23,836 bases of DNA from a virus. Under the pieces are notes generated by a model. That model was not told the DNA's origin and searched no databases. It was given only the letters and a program-made list of their open reading frames with translations. The stretch's first letter is position 1, and the number at the start of each line of letters is the position of its first letter. The translations under genes and the position numbers were made by a program. The stretch lies in IMG/VR virus record IMGVR_UViG_3300025645_000447, positions 1 to 23,836 of that record. One strand, given 5' to 3'. This document shows positions 14,555 through 20,157 of this stretch, piece after piece.

Positions 14555-16335
14555 GTTTTGACGGTCAAAAAGACAAGGTCGGGCGCGAGCCAAACTATAT
14601 TGTTGAGCTTGATTTAGACCGATGTGCATGGAATTACGGCGTAGGCGCTTGCACCGCTAACGGTGGCGCAGGCGCTCAGTGTTATAACACGCTAGAAACG
14701 TGCCAAGTGCCCAGCGCTTATGCGCAACGCTTGCCAATAGGCAATGGGCCGTTAGTGGTTAGGTTTAGCAGGGCAGATGCAGCGCCGATATTTATAGACT
14801 CAAGACCAATAGCGCCAGCAGTTAAAAGCGTCAACATTGCACCAACCAAGTTAGCACCAGGGCGGGGCCTATCATCGCGCAGCCGTGTCGATATACAGTT
14901 GATCGACTTTACCGACAACGATCTGCAAACCGATCCGTATGCAGCCGACCGCAATTATATTGCCAGCGATCAAGGTACGTTTTTTGGCAAGCTATTTGCC
15001 AGAAATCCGCATTACGTTGGGCGAGCTTTGCGCGTTAAGTTGGGCTATTTCAACGACGACGGCAGCGCAGACTTAACGAATTTTGACCGAGTTTATAATT
15101 ACATTATCGACCGCATCGACGGGCCCGACGCTAATGGCGTTGTTAAGATTATCGGTAAAGATGTTTTAAGTCTAACCGAGGCGCTAAAAACTAAGATACC
15201 GGAAGCAAGCACCGGCACACTCAGCGCGCACATGGGCACAGGTTCAAGCCATTTAGACTTGCAGACTGGCGAGGGGGCGCTTTACCCAGCAACGGGCGTT
15301 GTGCGGATAGGCGACGAGCTAATGCGATACACCAGCAACAGCGGCGACCGATTATCATCAATTACGCGAGGCTATGGCGGCAGCGAGGCCAACACAGGGC
15401 AGCACGACAGCGGCGAAAGCGTGCAGTTATGCTTGGAGTATGGATTCAGCAGTACGCAGCGCGTCGATGCGGTGGTTGCCGATTTATTGACGACTTATGC
15501 AGGCATTCCGGCAAGCGCAATAACAACGGCAGATTGGACCGCAGAGGCTAACCAGTGGCTAACCAATTACAATTTGCAAAACATAATCAGCGAGCCAACC
15601 GAGCTTAACAAGCTACTCGATCAAATATGCGTCGAATGCGGCGTTGATATATGGGTGGACGACGTTGCTAACAAGATACGATTTAAGGCGCAAGTGCCAA
15701 CGACCGAAGAAAACGACTGCATCGGCGACAACGTTATACTGCGCAACAAGGCGAGCATTCAGCACCAAGTAAAAGATCGTTTGTCGCAGGTTTATTTTTA
15801 CACCGGCAAGCGAAACCAAGCAGGCGACCGCGACAAGGTCGGCAACTATACAAACGTGGTGGCCCGCGTTGATGCTAACAGCGAAGGCGTTAATGAGTAC
15901 AACCAGAAAGGCATCAAAAAAGTTTTTTGCCAATGGGTGCAAGGGTCGGCGCTAGCAGGTCAGCAGGCTACCAGGCTATTAAACCGCTACAAAGTGCCGC
16001 CGATAATGGTCAAGGCCGACATTGATATCAGTCAAACGCAGTACGCGACCGGCGACTTATTTGATATTTGCACCGAGCTTTACCAATCAGTGACGGGCGA
16101 GGCCCAGACACGCGAGATGCAAATGCTATCGACTCAGGTCGATGCAGCGCGACAGGTTATAAAGATCGAGGCGTTGCAATTTTTGTCATCGGTCGGCAGG
16201 CCCGCATTTATCACGCCAAACGGCGTAGCGGACTATACAACGGCGCTTGGCGATGCTAATCCTACTTATAGTTGGATAGCCGACAGCACGACGCAGTTAA
16301 TGCCAAACGGCGACAACGCTTATGAGATTATTTAG
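14551..16335 (+). CDS. Tail-tip/hub protein with gpL-like four-Cys motif
   Basis: This 594-residue protein starts with GTG overlapping the previous TGA. Cys25, Cys34, Cys44 and Cys51 (CAWNYGVGAC...C-YNTLET-C) have spacings of 9, 10 and 7. From memory, the Fe-S cysteines of lambda tail-tip protein gpL are spaced 9, 23 and 7, so the outer spacings match and a 4Fe-4S site is plausible. The middle part includes a hub-like domain (VNIAPTKLAPGRGLSSRSRVDIQLIDFT, DPYAADRNY, LTNFDRVYNYIIDRIDGPDANGVVKIIGKDVLSL) and GVVRIGDELMRYTS...TRGYGGSEAN, as in phage baseplate or tail proteins. It probably forms the tip that carries fibres and opens at infection. Homology to gpL over full length is not claimed. 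Confidence 0.7.
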   Translation: MSFDGQKDKVGREPNYIVELDLDRCAWNYGVGACTANGGAGAQCYNTLETCQVPSAYAQRLPIGNGPLVVRFSRADAAPIFIDSRPIAPAVKSVNIAPTKLAPGRGLSSRSRVDIQLIDFTDNDLQTDPYAADRNYIASDQGTFFGKLFARNPHYVGRALRVKLGYFNDDGSADLTNFDRVYNYIIDRIDGPDANGVVKIIGKDVLSLTEALKTKIPEASTGTLSAHMGTGSSHLDLQTGEGALYPATGVVRIGDELMRYTSNSGDRLSSITRGYGGSEANTGQHDSGESVQLCLEYGFSSTQRVDAVVADLLTTYAGIPASAITTADWTAEANQWLTNYNLQNIISEPTELNKLLDQICVECGVDIWVDDVANKIRFKAQVPTTEENDCIGDNVILRNKASIQHQVKDRLSQVYFYTGKRNQAGDRDKVGNYTNVVARVDANSEGVNEYNQKGIKKVFCQWVQGSALAGQQATRLLNRYKVPPIMVKADIDISQTQYATGDLFDICTELYQSVTGEAQTREMQMLSTQVDAARQVIKIEALQFLSSVGRPAFITPNGVADYTTALGDANPTYSWIADSTTQLMPNGDNAYEII

Positions 16336-16343
16336 GGGGAAGC

Positions 16344-16922
16344 ATGACGACTTACACACCAATAGCCAACGGATCAGTAGACGCAGGTTCGCCAGTTGAT
16401 GAAAGCCTGGTAACGGCTTTACGGGATAATCCCATCGCTATCAGCGAGGGTTCAACGGGTGCGCCTAAATTACAAACGGCGGCTTACGAAGATGGCAGCG
16501 TTACTAACGCGAAGTTGTCACAGGTTGAGCTAACAAGCGCGGCAGGCGATGTTTGTTTGGCAAGTGGCGTTGGCATGAGTAATTTTGACACAGGCGATAC
16601 AACCGAAATTGTTTTTAAAATAAACACGACAGGCACTTACCGTATACGCGCCAAAATAATAAGGATTACAGCTGGCTCCGGCACCACTTTAGTTGTAAAA
16701 ATAAAGAACGGGACTACACAGTTAGCCAGCGCAACAACAAGCACTGGCTTCGGTTCTTCTGCTACAGCTTTATATGATGGCACACTAGCAGCGGGCGATA
16801 CCATAAACATAACGGGCACGCAAACAGGCTCAGGAGCCGACGCTGGAGTTATATCAGCATCCATAGGCGTGTCGTCGGACGATGCTATTGTCGGTCGAGT
16901 ATCGCAAGGGATGGTTGTTTAA
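16344..16922 (+). CDS. Tail fibre or tail-tip accessory protein
   Basis: This 192-residue protein has an N-terminal block YTPIANGSVDAGSPVDESLVTALRDNPIAISEG...APKLQTAA of a kind common at the start of siphovirus fibre proteins, where it attaches to the tip. The C-terminal part (TTEIVFKINTTGTYRIRAKIIRI...LAAGDTINITGTQTG) is a beta-sandwich resembling collar or TNF/C1q-like receptor-binding domains. The ribosome site AGGGGGA is strong and 5-6 bases before ATG. It lies last before the M15 peptidase and overlaps it by one base. It is a likely adhesin, but short for a full fibre. Confidence 0.6.
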   Translation: MTTYTPIANGSVDAGSPVDESLVTALRDNPIAISEGSTGAPKLQTAAYEDGSVTNAKLSQVELTSAAGDVCLASGVGMSNFDTGDTTEIVFKINTTGTYRIRAKIIRITAGSGTTLVVKIKNGTTQLASATTSTGFGSSATALYDGTLAAGDTINITGTQTGSGADAGVISASIGVSSDDAIVGRVSQGMVV

Positions 16923-17254
16923 TGCTAATCATTAAAGACGATAGCGTTGAGCTAAACGGCTTAAATCCAGAGTTGGCGATGATTGTCGCGGGTACAGTGG
17001 TGCCATGCTTTGATAAATTCGGGCTTAATTGCGTGATAACGTCAGGAAGCGAGCAGGGCGTGCACCACACTACAACGTCATTGCATTACACCGGGGCAGC
17101 GTTAGATATACGCACAACGGACCAGATGACGGGCGAGCGATTCAAGGGAATGAGCCAGGTATTCAATGAGATAAAAGCGGCGCTGAATTGCGACTTCGAT
17201 TTAATAGATGAAGGGAATCATCTGCACTTAGAGTACCAACCAAAGCGCCGATAA
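16922..17254 (+). CDS. M15-family peptidase, endolysin candidate
   Basis: This 110-residue zinc peptidase probably cleaves peptidoglycan stem peptides. The metal motif SLHYTGAALDI supplies H55 and D62, and HLHLEYQ supplies H102, with E97 or D96 as the likely catalytic acid just before. The whole protein is the bare catalytic domain, without signal peptide or wall-binding domain, so release would need a holin. The ATG overlaps the fibre-like gene stop (TAATG), and the intrinsic terminator follows 12 bases after its stop. It could instead be a tail-associated enzyme, but last place in the late operon fits lysis. Confidence 0.82.
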   Translation: MLIIKDDSVELNGLNPELAMIVAGTVVPCFDKFGLNCVITSGSEQGVHHTTTSLHYTGAALDIRTTDQMTGERFKGMSQVFNEIKAALNCDFDLIDEGNHLHLEYQPKRR

Positions 17255-17265
17255 ACCCCCCCATT

Positions 17266-17288
17266 GGCCCGCGTCGCGGGTCTTTTTT
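17266..17288 (+). terminator. Intrinsic terminator of the virion/lysis operon
   Basis: GGCCCGC (17266-17272) pairs with GCGGGTC (17276-17282; one G-U) around GTC, followed by six T (17283-17288). It lies just after the M15 gene. The T-tract also contains part of the stop codon of the convergent minus-strand exonuclease gene, so the two converging operons are packed end to end. Confidence 0.88.
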
Positions 17289-17967
17289 ACACGAACAGAT
17301 TGATGCGTTTGAATATATCGCGCACTAGCGCAACATCCTGGGCGCAGTAGGCTTTGATTGCATCGTGCGCGTCGAGTTTGTAATTATCCCAAACCTCAGC
17401 ACCAGACATCCCGCCTTTTTCACCGCAGCGCAAAACAGCGCTTAGATTATCCAGGCTTATGCGTTCGCGGAATCCGGCCCAAGCAGTCATCGTGCAAAAG
17501 AAATCGCTACCGTGGCGACCATTCGCAGGAATGCGGAAGGGCGGCGGCTTGATCCCGGCGTTGATGATTGAGCGTTGCACAATGAATCGCAGATCAAATA
17601 CAACGTTGTGCCCGATGAAGTACGGTATTTGCCCATTGGCAAGCGCATCATTTAGCAGCGCGTAAAATTCCAAGAGCATCTCAAATTCGCTACGTTCAGG
17701 CTTGCGGTATACGCTGTATTCCTTGTGATCAGTGGCAAAACAGATGCAAATTATTTCGCCGCGAGTGCCGTCGAGGGCGGTTTTCCGATACGCTTCGTCA
17801 ATCTTGCGATCTTTTACACCAGTGTACTTGCCACTACCAGCGTGCCAATCAGCTATCGTTTCGGCCTTTGTCATTGACGCAGGCGGCTTGATAGTTTCGG
17901 CGATCTCAAGTTTAGCGTCGTTTTCCGGTTGCGTTGGTATTGTTTCAATGTCGATATAGATATTCAT
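17287..17967 (-). CDS. DEDDy 3'-5' exonuclease, PolB-exonuclease-like
   Basis: This 226-residue free-standing exonuclease has the full DEDDy set: YIDIET (D6, E8), GHNVVFDLRF (D125) and YCAQD (Y207, D211), in a layout like the predicted PolB-related 3'-5' exonucleases of phages. It would act in proofreading, recombination or degradation of DNA ends. No phage DNA polymerase is visible in the window, so it may serve host polymerase or recombination. The ATG overlaps the TGA of the 29-residue upstream frame by four bases (ATGA). It is the last gene of the minus-strand operon with the SSB-like gene. Confidence 0.85.
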   Translation of the reverse strand: MNIYIDIETIPTQPENDAKLEIAETIKPPASMTKAETIADWHAGSGKYTGVKDRKIDEAYRKTALDGTRGEIICICFATDHKEYSVYRKPERSEFEMLLEFYALLNDALANGQIPYFIGHNVVFDLRFIVQRSIINAGIKPPPFRIPANGRHGSDFFCTMTAWAGFRERISLDNLSAVLRCGEKGGMSGAEVWDNYKLDAHDAIKAYCAQDVALVRDIFKRINLFV

Positions 17968-18053
17968 ATGTCACCCATTAGCGAGAAAAAATAACCGCCA
18001 TACGCAAAGCACATAGCGGCCCAAGTCAAATAAAATTGGAGTTCGCTAACCAC
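17964..18053 (-). CDS. 29-residue membrane peptide between SSB-like and exonuclease genes
   Basis: On the minus strand, GTG at 18053-18051 begins in the last base of the SSB-like stop (TAGTG). The frame runs 29 codons to a TGA that overlaps the exonuclease ATG by four bases. The product starts VSELQFYLTWAAMCFAYGG and continues with YFFSLMGDI, giving one hydrophobic, aromatic-rich segment. Junction overlaps of 1 and 4 bases fit a genuine coupled gene better than a chance gap. It has no recognised family. It could be a small membrane regulator or lysis factor, or the frame may exist only to carry ribosomes between genes. Confidence 0.5.
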   Translation of the reverse strand: MVSELQFYLTWAAMCFAYGGYFFSLMGDI

Positions 18054-18676
18054 TAAAACGGGATGTCATCATCGACTAATTCGCCGGTTTTTATTTCGCC
18101 GTAAGATAAGACCGGCACTCTTTCAATAATGTTAATTTTGCCCTGGAGCCATTCAGGAAAGTCATCGTATTGAATTTGCCAATCTTTACGGTCGCCGTCC
18201 ATGTTGAACAGTTCAAGCGGTGCGGTCGGTTTTTCGACTTCCGTAAAGCCTTTAGGCAGCGAGCTAACGCTACTTATAGCGGCATAGGTGTTACCGCTCA
18301 GGCTTTGTTTGTGCGTGATAGAAAGCATTGCAGCGCGTCCCAGATAGCTACCCAGGTCGATGCCATCTTTTGCCTCGGCGTCGGTCATCGCCTTACCATT
18401 CCAACCGTCAACGATAGCACGCAGCGCAGCCTTTTCGTTGAGGCTCAACGTCACTTCACGAGAAGCATAGAAGGGCGTTCCGTCGGTTTTTTGTTCGTCG
18501 CAGAGTTCAAAAGAGAGGCGCAGCTTGCGAACGTCGCGGGCCTTTTCGCCTTGCCAATTTTGTTCGTGAAAACCAAGGTCGGTAATTGAAGTGCAAATTG
18601 CACGATACGATCCAGCAGGGCACAACTCGAAGTTACCACCGCCGCCGGTTGATTTATCTTTGATAATAAAAGTCAT
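18053..18676 (-). CDS. Phage ssDNA-binding-like protein with SSB C-terminal tip
   Basis: This 207-residue protein ends in VDDDIPF; DDDIPF is the tip by which proteobacterial SSB recruits replication and repair enzymes. The body (GGNFELCPAGSYRAICTSITDLGFHEQNW...RKLRLSFELCDEQKTDGTPFYASREVTLSLNEKAALRAIVDGW...LPKGFTEVE) follows a phage protein group often annotated as ssDNA-binding, probably OB-fold-like. It would coat ssDNA in replication while competing for host SSB partners. It is first in the minus-strand operon with the exonuclease. The ATG has AAAAAGG 8-9 bases upstream. The family call is from memory; the tip is seen directly. Confidence 0.72.
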   Translation of the reverse strand: MTFIIKDKSTGGGGNFELCPAGSYRAICTSITDLGFHEQNWQGEKARDVRKLRLSFELCDEQKTDGTPFYASREVTLSLNEKAALRAIVDGWNGKAMTDAEAKDGIDLGSYLGRAAMLSITHKQSLSGNTYAAISSVSSLPKGFTEVEKPTAPLELFNMDGDRKDWQIQYDDFPEWLQGKINIIERVPVLSYGEIKTGELVDDDIPF

Positions 18677-18692
18677 AATTTAAGCCTTTTTA

Positions 18693-18704
18693 AGTTAATT
18701 AACT
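18693..18704. promoter_or_regulatory. 12-bp palindrome, possible operator
   Basis: AGTTAATTAACT is a perfect palindrome 17 bases upstream of the SSB-like start codon. It could be a regulator or host-factor site for the leftward operon. In AT-rich DNA a palindrome of this size can also occur by chance. Confidence 0.35.
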
Positions 18705-18731
18705 ATTTACAGGTTATTTTATAAATAATAC

Positions 18732-18760
18732 TTTACAGCATCATTTACATAGATTATGGT
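18732..18760 (+). promoter_or_regulatory. Rightward early promoter candidate
   Basis: The -35 TTTACA (5 of 6 to consensus) and -10 TATGGT (4 of 6) have a 17-base spacer. It would drive the small early genes, the primase-helicase and beyond. No terminator is seen on the plus strand between it and the window end. Confidence 0.45.
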
Positions 18761-18772
18761 ACAGTCATCAAC

Positions 18773-18787
18773 AACGGGGCGCAAGCC
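18773..18787 (+). repeat. Early-gene leader repeat A, copy 1
   Basis: AACGGGGCGCAAGCC is exactly repeated at 19010-19024. Each copy is 37 bases upstream of an equivalent position: here ATC (18810), in copy 2 the ATG of the next gene (19047). Ribosome bases AAAGGGG / AAAAGGG follow both. Confidence 0.8.
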
Positions 18788-18815
18788 AATAATTTAAAGG
18801 GGTAAAAAAATCCAA

Positions 18816-19004
18816 GTGAAAGCGCAGGTTAGAAAAGTAAACGGTGACTACATAGACAGCAGTAGCAAGCAATACCGAACAGGGTGGTTTTGGGAGATTA
18901 AAGCAGAAGGCCTTGTAATACGTAGAGCTGGGAGCAAGTCTAAAAAATGGATTTTAGATCATATAAATCACAATTTTGACGTTGAAGAAATAAAGTGGTC
19001 ATAG
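18816..19004 (+). CDS. Small early protein of unknown function, basic
   Basis: This 62-residue basic protein has no recognised family (KAQVRKVNGDYIDSSS then TGWFWEIKAEGLVIRRAGSKSKKW). The first usual start is GTG 18816, 13 bases from the AAAGGGG ribosome site, which is far. The better-spaced codon, 7 bases away, is ATC at 18810 in the same frame, aligned with the ATG of the next gene's matching leader. Either AUC is used, or a former ATG was lost and GTG now serves. It is first in the rightward early operon. Aromatic and basic content allow nucleic-acid or protein binding, but nothing specific is visible. Confidence 0.6.
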   Translation: MKAQVRKVNGDYIDSSSKQYRTGWFWEIKAEGLVIRRAGSKSKKWILDHINHNFDVEEIKWS

Positions 19005-19009
19005 CATTT

Positions 19010-19024
19010 AACGGGGCGCAAGCC
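19010..19024 (+). repeat. Early-gene leader repeat A, copy 2
   Basis: AACGGGGCGCAAGCC, identical to 18773-18787. Here the following bases make GGGGC-GCAA-GCCCC, a 5-bp stem closed by a GNRA tetraloop, 22 bases before the ATG at 19047. It may be an mRNA stability or ribosome-site element. Confidence 0.8.
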
Positions 19025-19046
19025 CCATTACCAAAAGGGTTACAAA

Positions 19047-19268
19047 ATGAAAAAAACAAGCAACAAAAGCCAAACAGCTACTAGCAAACTTTTAGAGCGT
19101 TGCGCAGCGATTGGGTTAGACGCTCAGGCTATCGAAAGCAGCAAGCCAGCTACCCGGCGCTACAGCGCCAACGGCTCAACATTTGCAGCGCAAAAGGTCA
19201 TCATTATCAATTGCATTAGAATGTCGGTTGGCCAGGCAAAGCAATACATTACAGCGAGGGAGAAATAA
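19047..19268 (+). CDS. Small early protein of unknown function
   Basis: This 73-residue basic protein opens with a Lys/Ser/Thr-rich stretch (KKTSNKSQTATSKLLERCAAIGL) and has a short C-terminal helical part (MSVGQAKQYITAREK). No family is recognised. The ATG follows AAAAGGG with 7-base spacing and the hairpin-forming leader repeat A. The next gene starts two bases after its stop. Position in the early operon suggests host takeover or replication support, but there is no direct evidence. Confidence 0.65.
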   Translation: MKKTSNKSQTATSKLLERCAAIGLDAQAIESSKPATRRYSANGSTFAAQKVIIINCIRMSVGQAKQYITAREK

Positions 19269-19271
19269 AGC

Positions 19272-19517
19272 ATGAAAAAAATCAACGCAGCACAGCCGGA
19301 TTGGTCCGACGTGATCGACCAAATTGGTTTAAGCAACGAGAAAATTTTGCGCGAATTATGGGCGCTAGACATCGACTACACTTTGATGGCTTTGCATAAC
19401 TTGCGCAAAGGCATTACCAAGTCACCAGCGTATCGCGTAGGCTATGCCTTATTGCAGTTAGCAGGCGAGGCAAAGGCCGAAGGCGCAGCGCATCGCACAA
19501 CGCACACCAGAGCTTAA
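19272..19517 (+). CDS. Small early protein of unknown function, helical
   Basis: This 81-residue protein is mostly helical (AAQPDWSDVIDQIGLSNEKIL, DYTLMALHNLRKGITKSPAYRVGYALLQLAGEAKAEG). The middle has a loose helix-turn-helix look, with LSNEKILRELWALDIDY then LHNLRKG, and might bind DNA, but no canonical motif is clear. It follows the previous gene after two bases and has GGGAGAAATAAAGC before the ATG. Nothing identifies a partner or reaction. Confidence 0.65.
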   Translation: MKKINAAQPDWSDVIDQIGLSNEKILRELWALDIDYTLMALHNLRKGITKSPAYRVGYALLQLAGEAKAEGAAHRTTHTRA

Positions 19518-19530
19518 CGACAACGGGAGA
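19517..19530 (+). repeat. Early-gene leader repeat B, copy 1
   Basis: ACGACAACGGGAGA, containing the ribosome site GGGAGA for the gene at 19535. An exact copy is at 19736-19749, ahead of the gene at 19755. Upstream bases (ACAC-AGA-CT) are also similar in both copies. Confidence 0.8.
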
Positions 19531-19534
19531 ATTT

Positions 19535-19780
19535 ATGGAACTTAAATTGACAACTGTTGAAGCAGAGAGGACTGTGGGTGCTTACTGCAACCCTATAACT
19601 AAATGGCGCTACAGAATAACAACAGGCGCAAGATGCAAAGGGCTTTTGTCGCACAATATGTACACCTCTCCGATTAAGGCTTTTTTGGCTGGCGAAAGAA
19701 TGATTAAGAAACTGAAAGCTATTGAACACAGAACTACGACAACGGGAGATAGCGATGCCACACAAATTACGAGGGCATAA
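19535..19780 (+). CDS. Small early protein of unknown function
   Basis: This 81-residue basic protein (ELKLTTVEAERTVGAYCNPITKW, ITTGARCKGLLSHNMYTSPIKAFLAGERMIKKLKAIE) has a beta-rich start and a helical end. It has two Cys but no zinc-binding pattern. The strong ribosome site GGGAGA lies in leader repeat B. Its last 26 bases overlap the next gene and encode a Thr-rich tail containing the second leader copy. It has no recognised family. Confidence 0.6.
   Translation: MELKLTTVEAERTVGAYCNPITKWRYRITTGARCKGLLSHNMYTSPIKAFLAGERMIKKLKAIEHRTTTTGDSDATQITRA
19736..19749 (+). repeat. Early-gene leader repeat B, copy 2
   Basis: ACGACAACGGGAGA, identical to 19517-19530, five bases before the ATG at 19755. 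Because it lies inside the previous coding region, that gene's C-terminal residues are dictated partly by this leader. Confidence 0.8.
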
Positions 19781-19973
19781 GGCTTGGCAACGTCACAGAG
19801 TAATAGCTAGCAATGCGTTTGGCGATCCGAAGGCGATAACCTATAGCAATGCGCTGAATATGTTGACCGAAAAGAGCGATGAAGAATCGGCAATTAGCTA
19901 TATCAGCGCGTGCATTTTAGCCAATACTATGTTGGCGGATTTTATGAAGCGCGAAGGGTGGAACGATGAATAA
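19755..19973 (+). CDS. Small early protein of unknown function
   Basis: This 72-residue protein (PHKLRGHKAWQRHRVIASNAFGDPKAITYSNALN... ILANTMLADFMKREGW) has a basic, His/Arg-rich start and a helical, more acidic end. The ATG at 19755 is chosen because GGGAGA from leader repeat B sits five bases upstream; the frame is open further upstream without a good site. It overlaps the previous gene by 26 bases and the next by eight. It has no recognised family. Confidence 0.62.
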   Translation: MPHKLRGHKAWQRHRVIASNAFGDPKAITYSNALNMLTEKSDEESAISYISACILANTMLADFMKREGWNDE

Positions 19974-20157
19974 AAGCTACTATCAAGACGTGCCGGTTTT
20001 CATACAAAAGCCCAAAAAGGCGCGCAGGATGCCGAGGCCCGCAATGGTTTTTGAGATAAAAAAGGCGCGGGAGTTGCGGGGCGACGGTTTAACTTATGAG
20101 CAGATCGGCAGGCAGTTAGACCGGCACGCAAGTACAATTTACGGGTGGTTGCAATGA
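19966..20157 (+). CDS. Small helix-turn-helix protein
   Basis: This 63-residue basic protein has a C-terminal helix-turn-helix (FEIKKARELRGDGLTYEQIGRQLDRHASTIYGWLQ, about residues 29-63), like the DNA-binding arm of homeodomain-like resolvase or Trp-repressor-type proteins. The N-terminal part is Lys/Arg/Pro-rich. It overlaps the previous gene by eight bases (ATGAATAA), and its TGA overlaps the primase-helicase ATG (ATGA). It is the only obvious small DNA-binding protein in the window, so it may be a regulator or a replication-initiation helper for the nearby repeat array. That role is inferred. Confidence 0.7.
   Translation: MNKSYYQDVPVFIQKPKKARRMPRPAMVFEIKKARELRGDGLTYEQIGRQLDRHASTIYGWLQ

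Larger units (their letters stand above)
18677..18815. promoter_or_regulatory. Divergent early control region
   Basis: This AT-rich gap separates the minus-strand SSB operon from the plus-strand early genes. Rightward, TTTACA (18732-18737) and TATGGT (18755-18760) are 17 bases apart, a fair sigma70-type promoter. Leftward, TATAAA on the minus strand (18723-18718) is a possible -10 without a clear -35. TTTACA occurs three times (18706, 18732, 18744), and a 12-bp palindrome lies at 18693-18704. No repressor gene is near. Promoter calls are by eye. Confidence 0.5.
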
